DNA from: Mycteria americana | Taxonomy: Eukaryota; Chordata; Aves; Ciconiiformes; Ciconiidae | Reading direction: 5' to 3' | Assembly: GCF_035582795.1 (NCBI RefSeq) | Contig: NC_134370.1 | Span: 31,483,501 to 31,547,500 of the forward strand | DNA: 64,000 nucleotides | Shown: piece by piece, positions 1 to 13,614 of the stretch | Position numbering within the stretch: the first letter of the stretch is position 1 | Layout: each line of letters begins with the position of its first letter | Position numbers and translations under genes: made by a program | Notes under the pieces: generated by a model | Databases searched by the model: none | Told to the model about the DNA's origin: nothing | The model's input: only the letters and a program-made list of their open reading frames with translations

Positions 1-224
1 CATAACTAAAATGTATACAGCTGTGTCCAGCTCCTCATATTAGAAAGGAGTGAGCATCCATCTTTTTTAAGTTTCTTATAGAATTCTATCAACATTAAGA
101 TGAATACTATGTGAAAAATAAAATCGTGGCTGTAACAATAAAATGTACCAAGCCTATATTTCTTTTAGTCTTTATGACCTCTGGAAAAAAATGATTCTTT
201 GTTTTTCTTACTTCATTCTCTCAG

Positions 225-366
225 ATGCCACAGGAGACTTGTCCCTACCTATGAAAGTGCTTCCATACGCCGATTTGATGAGGGCAGAGTCGACAACATT
301 AGGTCTGCTACCTTGGAAGCATTTGCTTTTGTAAAAGCAATGACTGATGACAAGACAGCTCTATCG
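225..366 (+). CDS. CHAT: CHAT exon: choline-specificity segment
   Basis: The acceptor is TCTCAG at 219-224 and the donor is TCG|GTATGT at 366/367. The first base completes a codon split with an upstream exon; 47 full codons follow and the exon ends in phase 0. It encodes [14 protein letters not shown] and then [11 protein letters not shown]. The YESASIRRF block is shared by carnitine and choline acyltransferases, and VDN is the choline-type version of the substrate site. Confidence 0.95.
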
Positions 367-3300
367 GTATGTTGGTCTGGCTCCCTCTGCCTTCTTTGGC
401 AAAACACTAAGCAAATAATGCATTCATGATCCCCCATCTCTCACTTTTTAACTGTTAACTGAGAGCATAAAGGCATAGGGCAGGGTAGCAAGCCTTCCAG
501 GATTTTGCTTTTTGTGCAAACCAACCATTAAGCTAAATATAAATATTTCCTTATTTTTATTTAAGCATCCAAAAGATTCAGAGGTGCCTAAACATGACAT
601 TATAAGAAACAAACCATCTGATTTTAGACTTAGTACTTACTGTCTTCTGAATGATCTATCACCAGATCCAAATTCTGCTCCCTGGAGAGATCTGGGCTGA
701 CCATGTGAAGTTCAGGATCATTATACTGCTACATGAGGGGAATTGCCTGGCAGGTCCCCTGCAGTAGATAGATAGCTCTGCTGCAGATTGCAATGTGTGA
801 AGTGATATAATTCACATGCTTTGATTTCTGCATAAGGTGGATATGTTCTGGCTGATCTTTTTGGGTTTAAAGGTATGTTTCTACCAAATAGAGTTAGTTT
901 TTTAGGATCCTCAAAGAGGCTGAACCTTCATGATGAAAAAAATTCATCAGGCTAATAAAACAACTCTCCAAACTGTCCTGACATCATCCTGCAAAAAGAA
1001 AAATGAAATTGTCTTTCTTTGAGACACCACCATCTGTTTTGCCAGAAGCATGAGTACTGTACATAGTAGATGGGGATGCAAAGAGGTACAGCTGAGAGAG
1101 CTGAGACTATAGCTGCACAAACAGCTTTGGGCACTGTCCCTCCCACCATCCCTGGAGAGCCTCCCTCAACATCTCTGTGTGCCACTTCCACCCACTGCAC
1201 TTCGCTGCTGTACAGGGAATTTCCAGCTGGCTGTTTAGCTGCAAAACACTGCCACAATATAGATTATTTTGCACAGAAAGCCCACTCCAGTGGCAACAGC
1301 CCACATGGCTATTCTTCAGAATCTAGCATAGCATTGCTAGAAGTATTGCTGGGCTGTAGATTAAGTGTAAATTAATGAAATATTGTAAACCAAGCTCTAT
1401 GTCCCAGAGGATGAGGAAAATTTGCCCAGAGAAGTGCTCCGTTCCTCCACCGCTTCTTCAATCTCCTTAAGGTTACCATGCCCCGAACTTAGCTCATGAT
1501 GAACAAGACTCAAATAAGTTCCATGTTAAAATGACAACTCAAAGGAAATCTGAAGTAATTCCTTATGCTGAGTAGGTAATTCAAGGCAGATTATGACCAT
1601 ACAATTACACATAATAGTGACTACCATACAGTAGACAAGAAGAGGCTGTTGTTATTTGTTATCAGTGTCCTGTCTGACAATATCGTTCTTAATCTTATTT
1701 CATTAGAAGCTGCTGTCATCTGTGCACACCTTCCCCTCCACACTTGGGCACTCAGCATACCCCCAGCCCCAACACACATTGCTGCAGGCTGACCGTACTC
1801 CTAGGAGGAGCCAGCCTGCTCCTAGCACGTTGTTTTGCCAAATCCTTCTTGTTCCCTCCAACAATCTCTTCCTACCTTCCTTATTCCAACACTTACTGAC
1901 TTCTGCAGCTCTCCCAAAGCTTCAGCATTTCTCACCAAGTCTGAGATTGTGCCCATGTTTCACAGCATCCTAAACTGTACTGCTTCACACAAGCAAGCAG
2001 AAGAATGCCATGCATGTCTAGAGTGAGCTCAGTCTCAGCCCCCAAATCTTTATATTGCATGCCTTGGCAGTACCAAATAGGGAGAATAATGGTTTCATTC
2101 CCCCTGAAAAACCTGCAATCATAGTGCAAACCAATCCACTGATAGTTTTCCTGGCTTCTTGACCACTGACAGATGCAAAGGACATTTAAACTGATCTGAC
2201 TGATCTGTTCTTTCCCACAAACTTTTAGAAATCTTTGTTTTGATGTGAACATCTTTATCTTCCAGTTCAAAACTATATATATATTATTATCACAGAATCA
2301 TTAGAAACAAAATTCACTTAATAGAACCCTATTCTAAGGTGATTTCTTTAGACCTACAGATTGCCTCTGGATGTGAAGGGGTTAATTTATTTTTTGGACA
2401 AAGAGATGCGTCACTTGGTTTAAGTAGCCTTGAACTCCCCAAAATATTCTTTGTTAATAGGCATTAATCCAAATCAAATTAAAACCAATTTTCTATCTGA
2501 TGCTAACAAAAATGATCTTCAAACGATAGCTTGAACAGTCACCAAAGATTGATCGAGTCGGATTGATTCTCTAGCAGGAGAAATATCTCATGCATTTGAC
2601 ACTTGCTGTAAAAGAAGCAGCAACTTACACTGCAGAGATTGCTTCAATAGCTGTAAATTAATCAGATTTAAAGACTGCATTTGGTAATTTAATCTGTATA
2701 AGGCAACTAAGGCCTAGCTCTAGCCCTATGAAAAAAATATCAGGCTCTGTACTTTGAAGGTCCCTGATGGTGGCCTTGAATTGCTTCCAAAATGAATTCT
2801 TTGTTCAAAAGATCATTCATCGTCCACAGGAGCTGAAGGTTCCCTGTTTATCTGGAGACCCAGTCATTTCTGGCTGTTTCAGGGTCTCCCAAAGTTGCAG
2901 TGTCAGACTTGATGTACAGCAGGGCAGCACTTCTTAGGATCGTTCCCTTAATATAAAAAGCTGCCATTTGACAGGAGTCAAAATTTACTAGCTTGTTATC
3001 TGAAGTGTGAGGCATCTGTGGAGGGTAGAGCAGCCTTGGAAAATTCTAGATGCCCTTCCACACACGGGAGTAATTTTTTGACTGGCTAGTAAAATATCAG
3101 TAATGGCTTTCATTAATATCACTGTCATTGTCTAGATAAACCATTCTGGAGAAGATATACTGCCTGGCTGTTTTGAAAACACTGAATTGCACTAGGCAAT
3201 GATTTTCTCTACTTCAAATGGAGCGATTCAATTAGTAATAATCGACACCCCCAAAATCCATGGAAGCAATCCACAAAAGGAACTGCAAGTCTTTCCTTGA

Positions 3301-6300
3301 CTTCCAACAAATGACCACCAATAAGCCTGTTCAACCCTTGCACAACCAGACACCGTTGCTGCTCAGGACATTAAATCCCTATGGCTTTCCATTTTATAAA
3401 GAGTACTTACACCTGAGCCAGGAGCAAAGGACATTTGAGAGTGCTTGCTGTTTGGCTGCTGGTTAATTGATGGAAGATGCTATTTCTTTGAGAGTTTATT
3501 CAATAATAGATATATTTTGATTTCCCCAACAGGATTCTGAGAAGATGCAGAGATTTAAGGATGCAATTGCAGCTCAGACTAATTACACTATTCTGGTAAG
3601 TAAAACTGCTTTGTCTGAACAAGGACTAGTTAGCTTTTTCAAGAAAAGTATGAAGATACAATCATTAACTATTTAAGCACCAGAAAATGTAGACATCTCT
3701 AAATAGGAAAGTACCTGCTATGTCACACTTACGAAAATTTCTGATGAGCCAAACACCCTCCAAATAGCCCTATTCAACTAATCTCACCTTAAAAAATACT
3801 TCCTGGAAAGCAAGATAACAAAATTCTGCATTAGACATCAGTGGCAACACCATAATTCTGGGGCATTAGCTCTCTTATCTAGAACTGTAATGGACCATGA
3901 CACTCTGTATTCAACATATTCACAGGCAATGTGCATCTGTGAAACATTTATGATTTGTATCTGTGTCATAACTAGGAGTCCCAGCCACAAATTAGGATTC
4001 CACTAAGCTTGGTGTTGTACAAATTAACAATTCAAAAATGGCCTCCATCTTAAAAAGCTTGCAATCAAAATTTAATAAAGGGGTCTTTTTTATAAATATT
4101 GAAAGGTTTGCAAGGGAGAACAGTAGCCAGACAAAATAAGCCTTTATTCTGTGCACTCTGTGATCAACATGAAATGTTAGCCATGAAGATAGCCAAGAAA
4201 AGTGGCAATGGGGTATTCTAATGGGGTATGGCAAGTGGACAGCTGAGAGCCTTATCGGATGAGAAGTAAGCAAGGCTTAAAAGCAACCAATCTAACTGCT
4301 GTGTAACATGCATGAGAAAAAACTCCAACTGCAAAATCCAGACCCCCAAATTTACAGGTATTTAGACCCGTAAGCTATAATGTTACAGATAAGCTCAAGA
4401 CAGCCATAACATATCAGAAACTTTTTTTCCCCTAAAACTAACCATTTATGCGTTTTCTTATGTTTCTCCTCCCTAGAGGAGAGAGGTCCCTAGCTGGGAC
4501 CTGATCCTCAGATGGACTGGTATTCTGGAAGGTGTATTCTGGTATTCCAAAGTACCATTTCTAATAAAGGTCATTAACAATGAGGGAATGATTATAGTAA
4601 GTTTCCTTTTAAAGACCTGAATGCAGGGTCTAATAAGAGGAAGAGATGCTCTCCAGTGAAGAAATCAGTTTAGTTATCAAATACAACTCATTTTCTGTTG
4701 ATTAAAAATGAGACAATTCAGCCTGGGTAATGCTCTACATCCCACTGTGCCAAGACAAAGCACAGACTTGCTCTACAAACAACTTAGTCAAACCACTCAT
4801 GAAATTAATAAATGTTAATAACCAGCTATGCTAAGTGAATTTGCTACCTATTGTTTTGCCTCAGACCATTGCCTAACAAACCCACATTGCTCATTACTGT
4901 TTAAATACTCATAATATTCAAGACATCATTCACTTCCAGAGGTGGTTTCAAAGGTAAACTCAGACCACTGGAGAGGTGAAGTGTTGCTTTCAGGCAGGAT
5001 TTGTTCCTAAGACTATGAAACAAAAAAGGCAGGGAAGAAAAACAGTTTTATGTTTCAAGCCTTGTGCTGGGGATGCACATCTTAGAAGCTGAGACTCCAC
5101 GTCATCTCTAAAGCAGAGGCAAGTCTTACTTCAGGGCAACTGTCTCACCAGAGTAACCTCACAATGAACACAACATACTGTAGGTCTACTAGGTCACAAC
5201 CAATGGAATTTCTGTACAACATCACTTTAAAAAAAAGAAAAAAATTCCATAAAATCCCCCCTCCAAGTCATTTCAGTTCCAGAAACTGTTATAAAATTCA
5301 GTCTCCAGTGTAACTCATGGGAAAATATTAAAATCACCATTGGAAAATTAATTTATCTTTAAATTTAGAAAGGTCTCCAGGTATTTCTACTCACCAGGCT
5401 CCCCTTTCTTTCTCAGAATAGCAGAATATAATCGTTGTGCCTTTAAACTATGGGCAAGACTTACAGGGTCTGACTAAATTGTGTGTAACAGACTGAAATG
5501 TAATAGCTCCTAAGAAAAACAAAAAAATCTACTTCATAAAACAAAAAGCAATTTAATGATTTTATTTCCCCTTGTTAGGGCTTACTAGTAGCATTGCTAT
5601 CTTAAATGTGGAGCTCTAAAATTCAATTTAGCACAGTTTTTTCCCATGCATTGACTCACAGTTTATTTCGTTAGCCTGTCTCGGCCTCTCTTCAGACATG
5701 ACATTGATCTATGTTGCAAAAATGTCATTGCTAACAGCCTTATAAATCTTGTGTGATAGCAAAATATTTCCTTTGATTATCAAGTCAGTTTCCCTCTATG
5801 GGAAAAACAATGTAAACACTGCCCTGATGTATACTACTTTTTTGCAAGCATCCTTGCTCCATCTGGGCTGATGAACAAATAGCCCCTTTACCAATGGGTG
5901 CCTACTCCTTAATAAGCCAAACAAGATTATGCACTCCTGGCCGTCTGATTCAGGCACTTATTAGTGGTTAAAATCATTCTCCTCTTAAGAGGAAAAGCAA
6001 ATTTGTGCTTTTCTTTTTTTTTTTTTTTTTAATTCTCCCCTTAAGATGAAAGCCAAGCTTGTGCTCTTTTTTAAATCCTGCCTTCTCTCAGGTTGCTAGT
6101 TTCCCTTGTTCCAAGGGGCCTGTGCCACAGGGATATCAGTACTGCTCTCAGCGTAGCACAATGTGCCTTGTTCAGCATTCCCTTCCCACATGACTTCAGC
6201 CTGTTACCAGGGATGAGCTACAGCTCAGTCCTCATAATCAATGCTCTCACCAGCTAGAATAAACCTAGACTGAAGGATTTTAAATGCACATTTTAATCTG

Positions 6301-7870
6301 AGGCAATTCCTGCCTGATTGGAACAAATTTTGATTTGGTTTCCTAAAGAAACAAAACTCTCTAACTATCCTGTCTACCCATCTCCCACTACTGACTTTCA
6401 ATCCTGTCAGCCATCTTCAATCACATTTGCTAGCAGGGCAAAGATCTTAAAGCTAGTAAATTCCTTAAGTCTATAGCATTAGGTAGCTGGATAGAGCGGA
6501 GAGACCCAAGCATTGCAAGCTCACGGCAGAAAGACTTACTGCAGGCTTGGCAGTAGTTCTTGTGAGCTGGCTAGCTGGCCACCAGCGTGCCCCTGCTGCT
6601 AACGTTCAGCCACTGCACATGCTGCCAATTGCCTCACCTGTAACTATGAGACAGGAGAGGAAATTGGGGACATTCGGGAGCAGGGTTTGGGGGCAAGCAT
6701 GGCTGGTTCTGCAGTGGGGATGATAATGAGCAGAGACATGGGCAAGCAGGATGGCAAGTAGACTGCTCTAGGTCTCTTGCTTGTCAAGCACATCATTCTC
6801 CTTTATTAAACCCTGTTTAATTTGATTCTAGACTCATGGTACCTGGACTATGGTACCATCCAACTATGCTGTCCTCACTTACTGTTTTCAATTGCCTCAT
6901 TAGAGTGAGGGCTAAAGTAAGGGCTACCCCCGAGATAATCCAGCTCTGCAATGAAGCCAGCACAGGGAGTGGGGGAGGGAATTGGGATATTGGGGCAGTA
7001 AATTAAATTGAGAATGCATCTGTGTCTCTAACCCCAGTCTTCTCAAGTGGTAGGGTATGCTAGTAGATCTGTGATAGATCACTGGCAAATCTATCTGTTG
7101 TTCTGTGATCACTTAAATCTGTTGCAGACATCTATCAGATCTTTGGATCTAAATTCTACGAAATGACACACACTTTACCTGCCAGAGTGAGATGCAGGCA
7201 GCAAGGCAACGAAAGATTAATTTGTTCCAATTTGGAGGTGTTCTGGAGCCTCCTCTCTTAAAATATAATCCAAGTGATGCACAGGAAATTCCAAAACACA
7301 GTTAGAGATTTCTGGTGTCCCATCTGCTCCCCTCAGCAGCTTTGGAAGCCCAGCCCATGATATTCAGCTCTGAGACATGATGAACACTCAGAATGCCAGA
7401 TAACATCAGCACATAATACATCTCAAGACCATCTCCTTCCTAATTTTTACAACTTCAGAGCACCATATGAATTTCTAGTTACTGATCATCAGCAAAGTAC
7501 ATACTCAGAGTAATATCTGAACATTACGGGCATGACATCACTCAAACCCAGTTCATCAACTCTGACCAGAAAAAAGGCAGTAACAGCCAAGAAAATGTCT
7601 CCATACTCAGTTAAATGCTGGTGTCTTATCATGTTGTACACAGGCTATTACTGGAATGGCAATAGACAATCATCTGCTAGGGCTCAGAGAGGTGGCACGG
7701 GAACACTGCAAGGAACTGCCAGAGATATTTACGGATGAGACATATTTGACAAGCAATCGATTCATTCTCTCAACCAGCCAGGTGAGTTTCTCCTGTTCAC
7801 TGGTCTTGCTAAGCAAAGGCTAATTCATTTGCATTCTGCCAGACCTTGTAGCTCACAGTGAGAACGACAT

Positions 7871-7905
<35 letters not shown>

Positions 7906-9744
7906 GGTACCATCAAGAAGTCTGCAAAATTCTCCAGGTTTTTAATCCAGTTTTGGTTCATTCCACAAAATCAGCACAATAAATACTGACTGAAGTTATC
8001 ACTTCCCTTGCAACATCCCAAAGCCCTTCCTGGAAATTCTGGAAGTGCACACAAACAAACTCAGTAAAATTTGCATGAGGGTTCAGTGTTTCCTCACTTT
8101 CCAAACTACATATCTTCCTGTTCTCTTTCTTGTCCTCCTTCCCCTAAGGTGACAGCTCTAGTGGGAATTCTTTACTCCAGTGACAGTACAGCCACAAGCA
8201 AGACAGGCTGCCACTCTGAGAAACAAAAGCCAAGAGCCATGAGGAAATTTTGCACTTAAAAGTAGCTGTGCTTGAAATCTTCGAGCACCTTCAGTTATTC
8301 AGTGTAAGACCAACCTGTAGAGGCATGCATCTTGGATTTAGAGACATTCTAGACATGTACAGACATTTACGGATTTACAGTTATTTGCAACTATACTAAG
8401 ACACTCTAAGAGTCAACACTTCCTACATTTAATGTTCTGAATAAGGAAACATCTTTATAGCATACAGTCTAAAAATTAAATGTTTCATTGCATGTAGCAG
8501 CAGTCCTAATGAAAGAAGAAATGTATGTAGGAATTCATTTACTGAAACACTAACCCAACTGCACAGATTGGAACTATGCAACAAAAGAGACTCGTAATAT
8601 CATACTACAGCATAAAACCTTAATAAGTAATTTGATCGTCATAATGTTTGTAGGCTTTCAGACATGAGTGAATGTAACCAACATATTACTACATAAATTC
8701 TCCAAGAAACTATCCATGAGCAAAGAGTGCTTCTGAATAGCTTTATGGCCTTCGGCGGTTGCACAGCAAATTTATCTGACAATTCTATGGCTCTATTAGC
8801 AGGACTAATGGTTTGTTCTACACCATTAAAAAGCCAAATGTCATTTGTGAAGGCCCATGTACACAAAGTCTGAAACATATAGATTTCTAACACATCTTTT
8901 ATTTTCTGCAGTAGAAAGTGTTTCACTCCTATATTATGCCATGATTAAACCGAGGTGTCATAGAAATGTAGCACCTAGATACATTAAAATATGTTTCTAT
9001 ACAGCATCACAATTATAAGTGATTATTAGAAATGGACAATACTACTTTCTGTAATTGATTACAGTCATCACATTACAAGTTTAACATAACCTTAAGATAA
9101 CCTTAAGAAATTAAAAACCTTAGAGAAGCTTTATGTATCATAATTTTATGTATCAGAATTTACATACAGCCTTGAAAATTCCCTATCTATCAGTAACAAA
9201 GCTTATAGCGAGCAAAGAAATGCATTATATCCACTTCAAATGGTACCAGTTTCCAAATGCTGGCAAGCAAACAGAGCAACCAAATTCTATACTGAGATCA
9301 GCTTTTACCTTCCAAGTGTCAGCTCCAGGTCGGGACTTCTGAAGGAAGTGATATTCTACAAGGGGGATTCACCACATTTCCAGCATTTGTTTATCTTTTT
9401 CCTCATTCCTAACCAGCTGTTTTCAGTTGCCCTGATTAATCAGAGATCACTCCTTACCTTCTCCCTGCAACCAGGTTCCAACTACTACGGAAATGTTCTG
9501 CTGCTATGGGCCTGTGGTGCCCAATGGTTATGGGGCATGTTATAACCCTCAGCCAGAGCATATATTATTCTGCATCTCAAGCTTTAAAGACTGTAAAGAA
9601 ACCTCCTCAGACATGTTTGTAAAAGCTGTGGAAGAAAGTCTCCTAGAAATGAGAGCTCTGTGCAGCAAATGCAACTCTGCTATGGCAAAGCCACTTGCTA
9701 AACAAGAAGCAACCACACAGCTGCAGAGTGACCGCAAACTCTAA
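225..9744 (+). CDS. CHAT: Choline acetyltransferase, last four coding exons (5' part outside window)
   Basis: Joined coding segments 225-366, 3533-3595, 7644-7781 and 9475-9744 read in one frame to a TAA at 9742-9744. CHAT transfers the acetyl group of acetyl-CoA to choline to make acetylcholine, mainly in the cytoplasm of cholinergic nerve endings. The segments give about 203 C-terminal residues of a protein usually about 640 residues long. Two sites separate it from its relative carnitine acetyltransferase: GRVDN in the first exon, where the carnitine enzyme has GRTDT, and IDNHLLGL in the third, where the carnitine enzyme has IDRHLLGL. The STS motif of the acyltransferase fold (FILSTSQ) closes the third exon. 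The catalytic histidine lies upstream, outside the window. All visible introns are GT-AG. The exon order and the UPF0728 and OGDHL neighbours match amniote synteny. The identification is firm; only the first exons are missing. Confidence 0.96.
367..3532 (+). other. CHAT intron
   Basis: This is a GT-AG intron of about 3.2 kb. I see no gene or recognisable transposable element in it. The small open frames here have no family signature. The stretch at about 2340-2720 is AT-rich and of mixed composition without simple repeats, so it could be conserved non-coding DNA, but nothing in the sequence alone proves this. Confidence 0.7.
3533..3595 (+). CDS. CHAT: CHAT exon: 21-residue segment
   Basis: The acceptor is CCCCAACAG ending at 3532 and the donor is CTG|GTAAGT at 3595/3596. 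The exon is exactly 21 codons in phase 0 on both sides. It encodes a segment ending [13 protein letters not shown], which matches the position of KDAIRAQTAYTVM in mammalian CHAT. Confidence 0.94.
3596..7643 (+). other. CHAT intron
   Basis: This is a GT-AG intron of about 4 kb. It contains a 17-base T run at 6014-6030. I see no gene, transposon or structured RNA in it. Confidence 0.7.
7644..7781 (+). CDS. CHAT: CHAT exon: substrate pocket and STS motif
   Basis: The acceptor is GTACACAG ending at 7643 and the donor is CAG|GTGAGT at 7781/7782. It has 46 codons, in phase 0 at both ends. It encodes [14 protein letters not shown], then [18 protein letters not shown], then ILSTSQ. The asparagine in IDNH is where carnitine acetyltransferase has an arginine that binds the carnitine carboxylate; its absence fits choline use. 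STS is the conserved motif near bound CoA. Confidence 0.96.
7782..9474 (+). other. CHAT last intron
   Basis: This is a GT-AG intron of about 1.7 kb with a 28-base A run at 7875-7902. There is no gene-like content. The A run is not preceded by sequence that I recognise as a retroelement or retrogene. Confidence 0.7.
7875..7902 (+). repeat. Poly(A) tract, 28 bases
   Basis: An uninterrupted run of A lies inside the last CHAT intron. It may be a replication-slippage microsatellite; no target-site duplication or retro-inserted body is evident beside it. Confidence 0.9.
9475..9744 (+). CDS. CHAT: CHAT terminal coding exon
   Basis: The acceptor is CAACCAG ending at 9474. The exon has 89 codons plus TAA at 9742-9744. 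It encodes [20 protein letters not shown], then [16 protein letters not shown], then [14 protein letters not shown], which closely match the end of mammalian CHAT. The final tail of about 25 residues ([10 protein letters not shown] and on to SDRKL) diverges, as is usual for this poorly conserved end. Confidence 0.97.
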   Translation, partial: VPTTTEMFCCYGPVVPNGYGACYNPQPEHILFCISSFKDCKETSSDMFVKAVEESLLEMRALCSKCNSAMAKPLAKQEATTQLQSDRKL

Positions 9745-12700
9745 GACGCTGTGGGAATTATTCTCCTGAATTCACCTTATGAAGAAACAATGACATAGTT
9801 GTTCAAAGGCAAGATAGTGCTAGTAATAGTGTAGAAACAAAATGTCATTTGTTTTACTTGTTGCCAACATTTAAAACCCTGCAAGTACTAGATCTACCAC
9901 TTCTTGCTTGAGAGTCAGCAAAAAAGGTTTGGTCTCACTGGCTGAAATGGAGGAGGAAGTAAGACAAGTATGTGTTGTACTACTGTTTCTAACCATAATT
10001 AACTTATGCCATTTTATCACCTAAAAAAATGAGTAAGATTGTATATGACATAAATTAAATACTAAGGCATACCAATTAATTAATATTTCCTGCAAGTAGT
10101 TATAAAATATTCACATCTATTCCTGCAAGATTTGCATGTAAAGAAAAAAAGAAATTTCCCCTATTGGGAATGTTGAGAGTAACATTGTAAATAATAGGCT
10201 GATGCCATTAAATCTTGCAAATTTGCATGAAGAGTATTTAAAACCACCATGGTATTTCCTACATAAGAAAAGCAGATTATTTTTAAGAGTGGCCGCTGTG
10301 TATTTCCACAAACAGAGTTTAGAAAGATTACACTAGTGTTTACACATTCCCCCAAATCAAAAATGCTGCAGAAATAATCTAGCCTTCATTCTGGTTTGCA
10401 CTGGCCTCAAGCACAGCCCCATTCTGAAAGCAGATTGGAGATAACATCCATCACAGAGAACTGGGAGAATTTTGTCCGTAATGGATTGACTTAATTATTT
10501 CTTTCTATCAGTGAGCAAAATCCAGTCTGACAGAGAGGCAAAGCACAAAGAATAAGTGCAATTCAATCCTACTTAAGACCTTTTTTGTTTGCACAGGAAT
10601 GGATTTAGTCACTGTGACTAGCAGGAGAGTGTATGCAACCACACAAAATCAAAGAGCAATAAATATCTAGAATGAAGAGAGAATTTGCAATATAAGGAAG
10701 TCTCCAAGCTAGAGCTATAAATACCAGTTTAAGAGTACTGGTACTCATATCAGCTTTGCATCATCCCACTTGGGAGTGATTTATATTTTATATTTTTTAA
10801 TAGTAGATGTAGGGTATCATAGTCTGCAATATACAGTAAATTGAATTGGGAAAATAATATAGTATCTGGTAATTCCCATATTCTGTGAGTGTTATCCTGA
10901 GGGGTTTCTCTTTACCTCTTTCATTCCCTGCAAATCCTTCCAAGGACTGATATTTTCATTTACCTTCTCTCAAGCTGAAATATGTTGCCTTGCTTAGAGG
11001 TGTTGAGTCATCATTGTTAGAATACAACTTACTCACTGACTAAAGACACTTACTAACTCCAGTGCAGATCCCTTGCTAGGCAAGCTGGACCACACTCGGA
11101 AGCCTGGCCAGGGCCTGCTTACTTGCCTGTGGAGAAGTGGAGACGTTTTTTCTTCCTTTGTAGACTGAACAATCACATACATAAGCACTCTCAAGCCTAA
11201 AAGCAGGAGAACAGATTTATTACAATAAACTAGAGGCACAGATACGTTTCTGTCTAAGAACTCCAGATACCAACTCAGTAGATTACATACGTCCATGCTT
11301 ATTTTATTTTACTGCCTCTTTGGAGTTGCATACATGCAGTTAAGCAGTCTGCTGGATAAAGGCTATCCAGAGCCCCATACATGAAAGCACAGCGGGCCTG
11401 ATAATCAATTGGGGCAAGTCAGCTATGTTGGAGCAAATCAACTATGTTAATTTACAGTGATTGGGAGCTGGGCTCATTTTTTTAAAGTTAATGCATTCAT
11501 TTACAAATATGTATGTGTCAGTACTCCATGAGCTGTGGTTCAAACCAAAGATGAAATCTATTTTTAGATTATATAAATAATATTATGGCATAAAAGCTGC
11601 CCCAAAGTTAAAACGTAAAAAAAATTTTAAAAAAATAAAATCAAGAAAACTGTTAGTCAAACCAAATGTTCACTTAATGAATATACTGTTCAAAACGTGA
11701 CTTTAAATAGTTCCTATACTATAATTATGAAAATTACTTTGAAACATTCCCAGTAATTTTGCATTGTTCTGTCTCATTGTCACTACAAAGGCCTTCCACA
11801 TTTTTAACATAAATGTAGCACTACAATCTCAAGATTTTTTTCATAGAATTTTATGTTTAAAATTATAACCATATTTTAAGTGTATAAAAATGCTGTGAAT
11901 AGTTATTTGATTATTTATTGATTTTCTTCTAATGAAATATGTAATTTTATTTTGTATTCCTAGTTCCATAGGTACTGATGTTTATTTGCAAATATTACCT
12001 GTGTTTTCATTTTACTTTTTTGGCTAGTATTTTAACAGCAGCTCAGACGCTGTACTCAACACACAGTCACTGAGAATGCAGGCAGAAACTACAACCACAC
12101 CTGAAATTTTATACCAATTTATCCTTAAAAGCCCCTTACTTATCTACAGCTGCTGTAACAGGTGTTTTGGATTCCCCAACACTGGAAAATACTGGTGGTG
12201 GAAAATACTGACACCATATTTTTACTTGAGGAAGAAACCAGTGACCACCCATACTTCCTGTTTATTTAGCTAACCATTCCATACTTGTATCTTAGATAGC
12301 TACTGAACTGGTTTTAGTATTCAGCCTGAATAGCTGAAATGAGCAGCTTCAGTGAGCTCAGTCCCTCCAGAGGAAGGCATCTGCATATGTGCTGAACCCT
12401 AGCCATCACCCATGCTAAAAGTAGTATCTGCAAAGTACCTGACTTTGTTCAAGAAACGTCAGACTCGGCTCAGGTATGTTGAACTTGGAGAGTCCTGATT
12501 AAATTACAGATGGATAAAATTCACAAACTTCTTGGTTTGCCAGCAGGAGCTTCCTCAGGGACTGTGCTTCTTCTCAGTTAACAGAATCCCCTACACCCAT
12601 GTGGCATGATCCCATGCTGCAGCTGCATCATTTAAGGATTTCAGGAAATAGGTTGTTTTCTTAGGTTCTTATTTAAAATTATTTGTATTACACAAATGAA

Positions 12701-13399
12701 GTTCTGAAGTTTAAAAATACACAGTCTGTGCATGTGCACTTATGGAAATCAAATGTGAAGCTTTTAAAACGTTTCCAACCAGAAAACTATGGAATAGATT
12801 GTTCATTATAAAAAGGGAGAACATCTTGATTGACAGACTATGTGTCATTAAATCATTGTCTTGTTACGTTAATGTAATGAGACCTCTTGGTGGGACCTGG
12901 GACATACAAACCCCCTCCAAGAGAATTTTAAGAAGGTAATTGTTTCACTCTCTCTGTAGGTGTACACCCACACACACGCAGTACCGGGATGTAGAAATTA
13001 AAAAGCCAATTTTCGTGAAGTCCTATATTCACAGTGAACAAATCAAAACTGTGGTGGTTTAAGGGTGTAAGAACCTGACCTCACTCTCCGAGTTCTGTCA
13101 AAGCCCCTGTGCGATCTGTAATTAAGCAGGACATGGTTGTGACAACACAGCTGAACTTCTTCTGGCATGTGAGTTGCAGAAGACATAGAAATATTTTGGT
13201 GATACTTTTATTTTTATAAAATATTATAGATTTATGACAAATGTAAATGTGTATTTATAGCACGTTTTGTTTCCGTTTTGTTTTGTGCTCTACTGAAGTA
13301 TATTTATCTGTCTATATTAATATATACGACCTGAAGCGTACGCTGGTACCACGGATTCAGCTTATTTAAAGACGGAGTTCCGCACCGCAAATAAAAACT
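9745..13399 (+). other. CHAT 3' UTR and intergenic DNA
   Basis: No coding exon is seen. Possible poly(A) signals for CHAT are ATTAAA at 10054-10059 and AATAAA at 10658-10663; the true cleavage site cannot be fixed from sequence. The rest, to the CpG island, is AT-rich with no clear transposon. Confidence 0.55.
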
Positions 13400-13560
13400 A
13401 CCAGAGGAAAGAGCTTGTCGCCTTTTTGTGCCAGGCAGCTCCCTGCCCCCGCAAGCCCACCTCGCCCCGCCACCGCCGCCCCTCCGCCACCCCCCTGCGC
13501 CGCGGCGCTACGAGCCCGCGCCGGCCGCTGACGGGAGGGGCGGCGGGACAGCACCGCTAA

Positions 13561-13580
13561 CGGCTCCCAACGGCTCCCAA
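13561..13580 (+). repeat. 10-bp tandem repeat in CpG island
   Basis: Two perfect copies of CGGCTCCCAA lie 35 bases upstream of the presumed UPF0728 start codon. Confidence 0.85.
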
Positions 13581-13614
13581 CGGGCGCGGCGCGCGCGCCG
13601 CCAGGCCGGGCGCC

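Noticed and set aside
7875-7902. Poly(A) run as the tail of a retrogene or SINE
   Set aside because: No recognisable body upstream and no target-site duplication.
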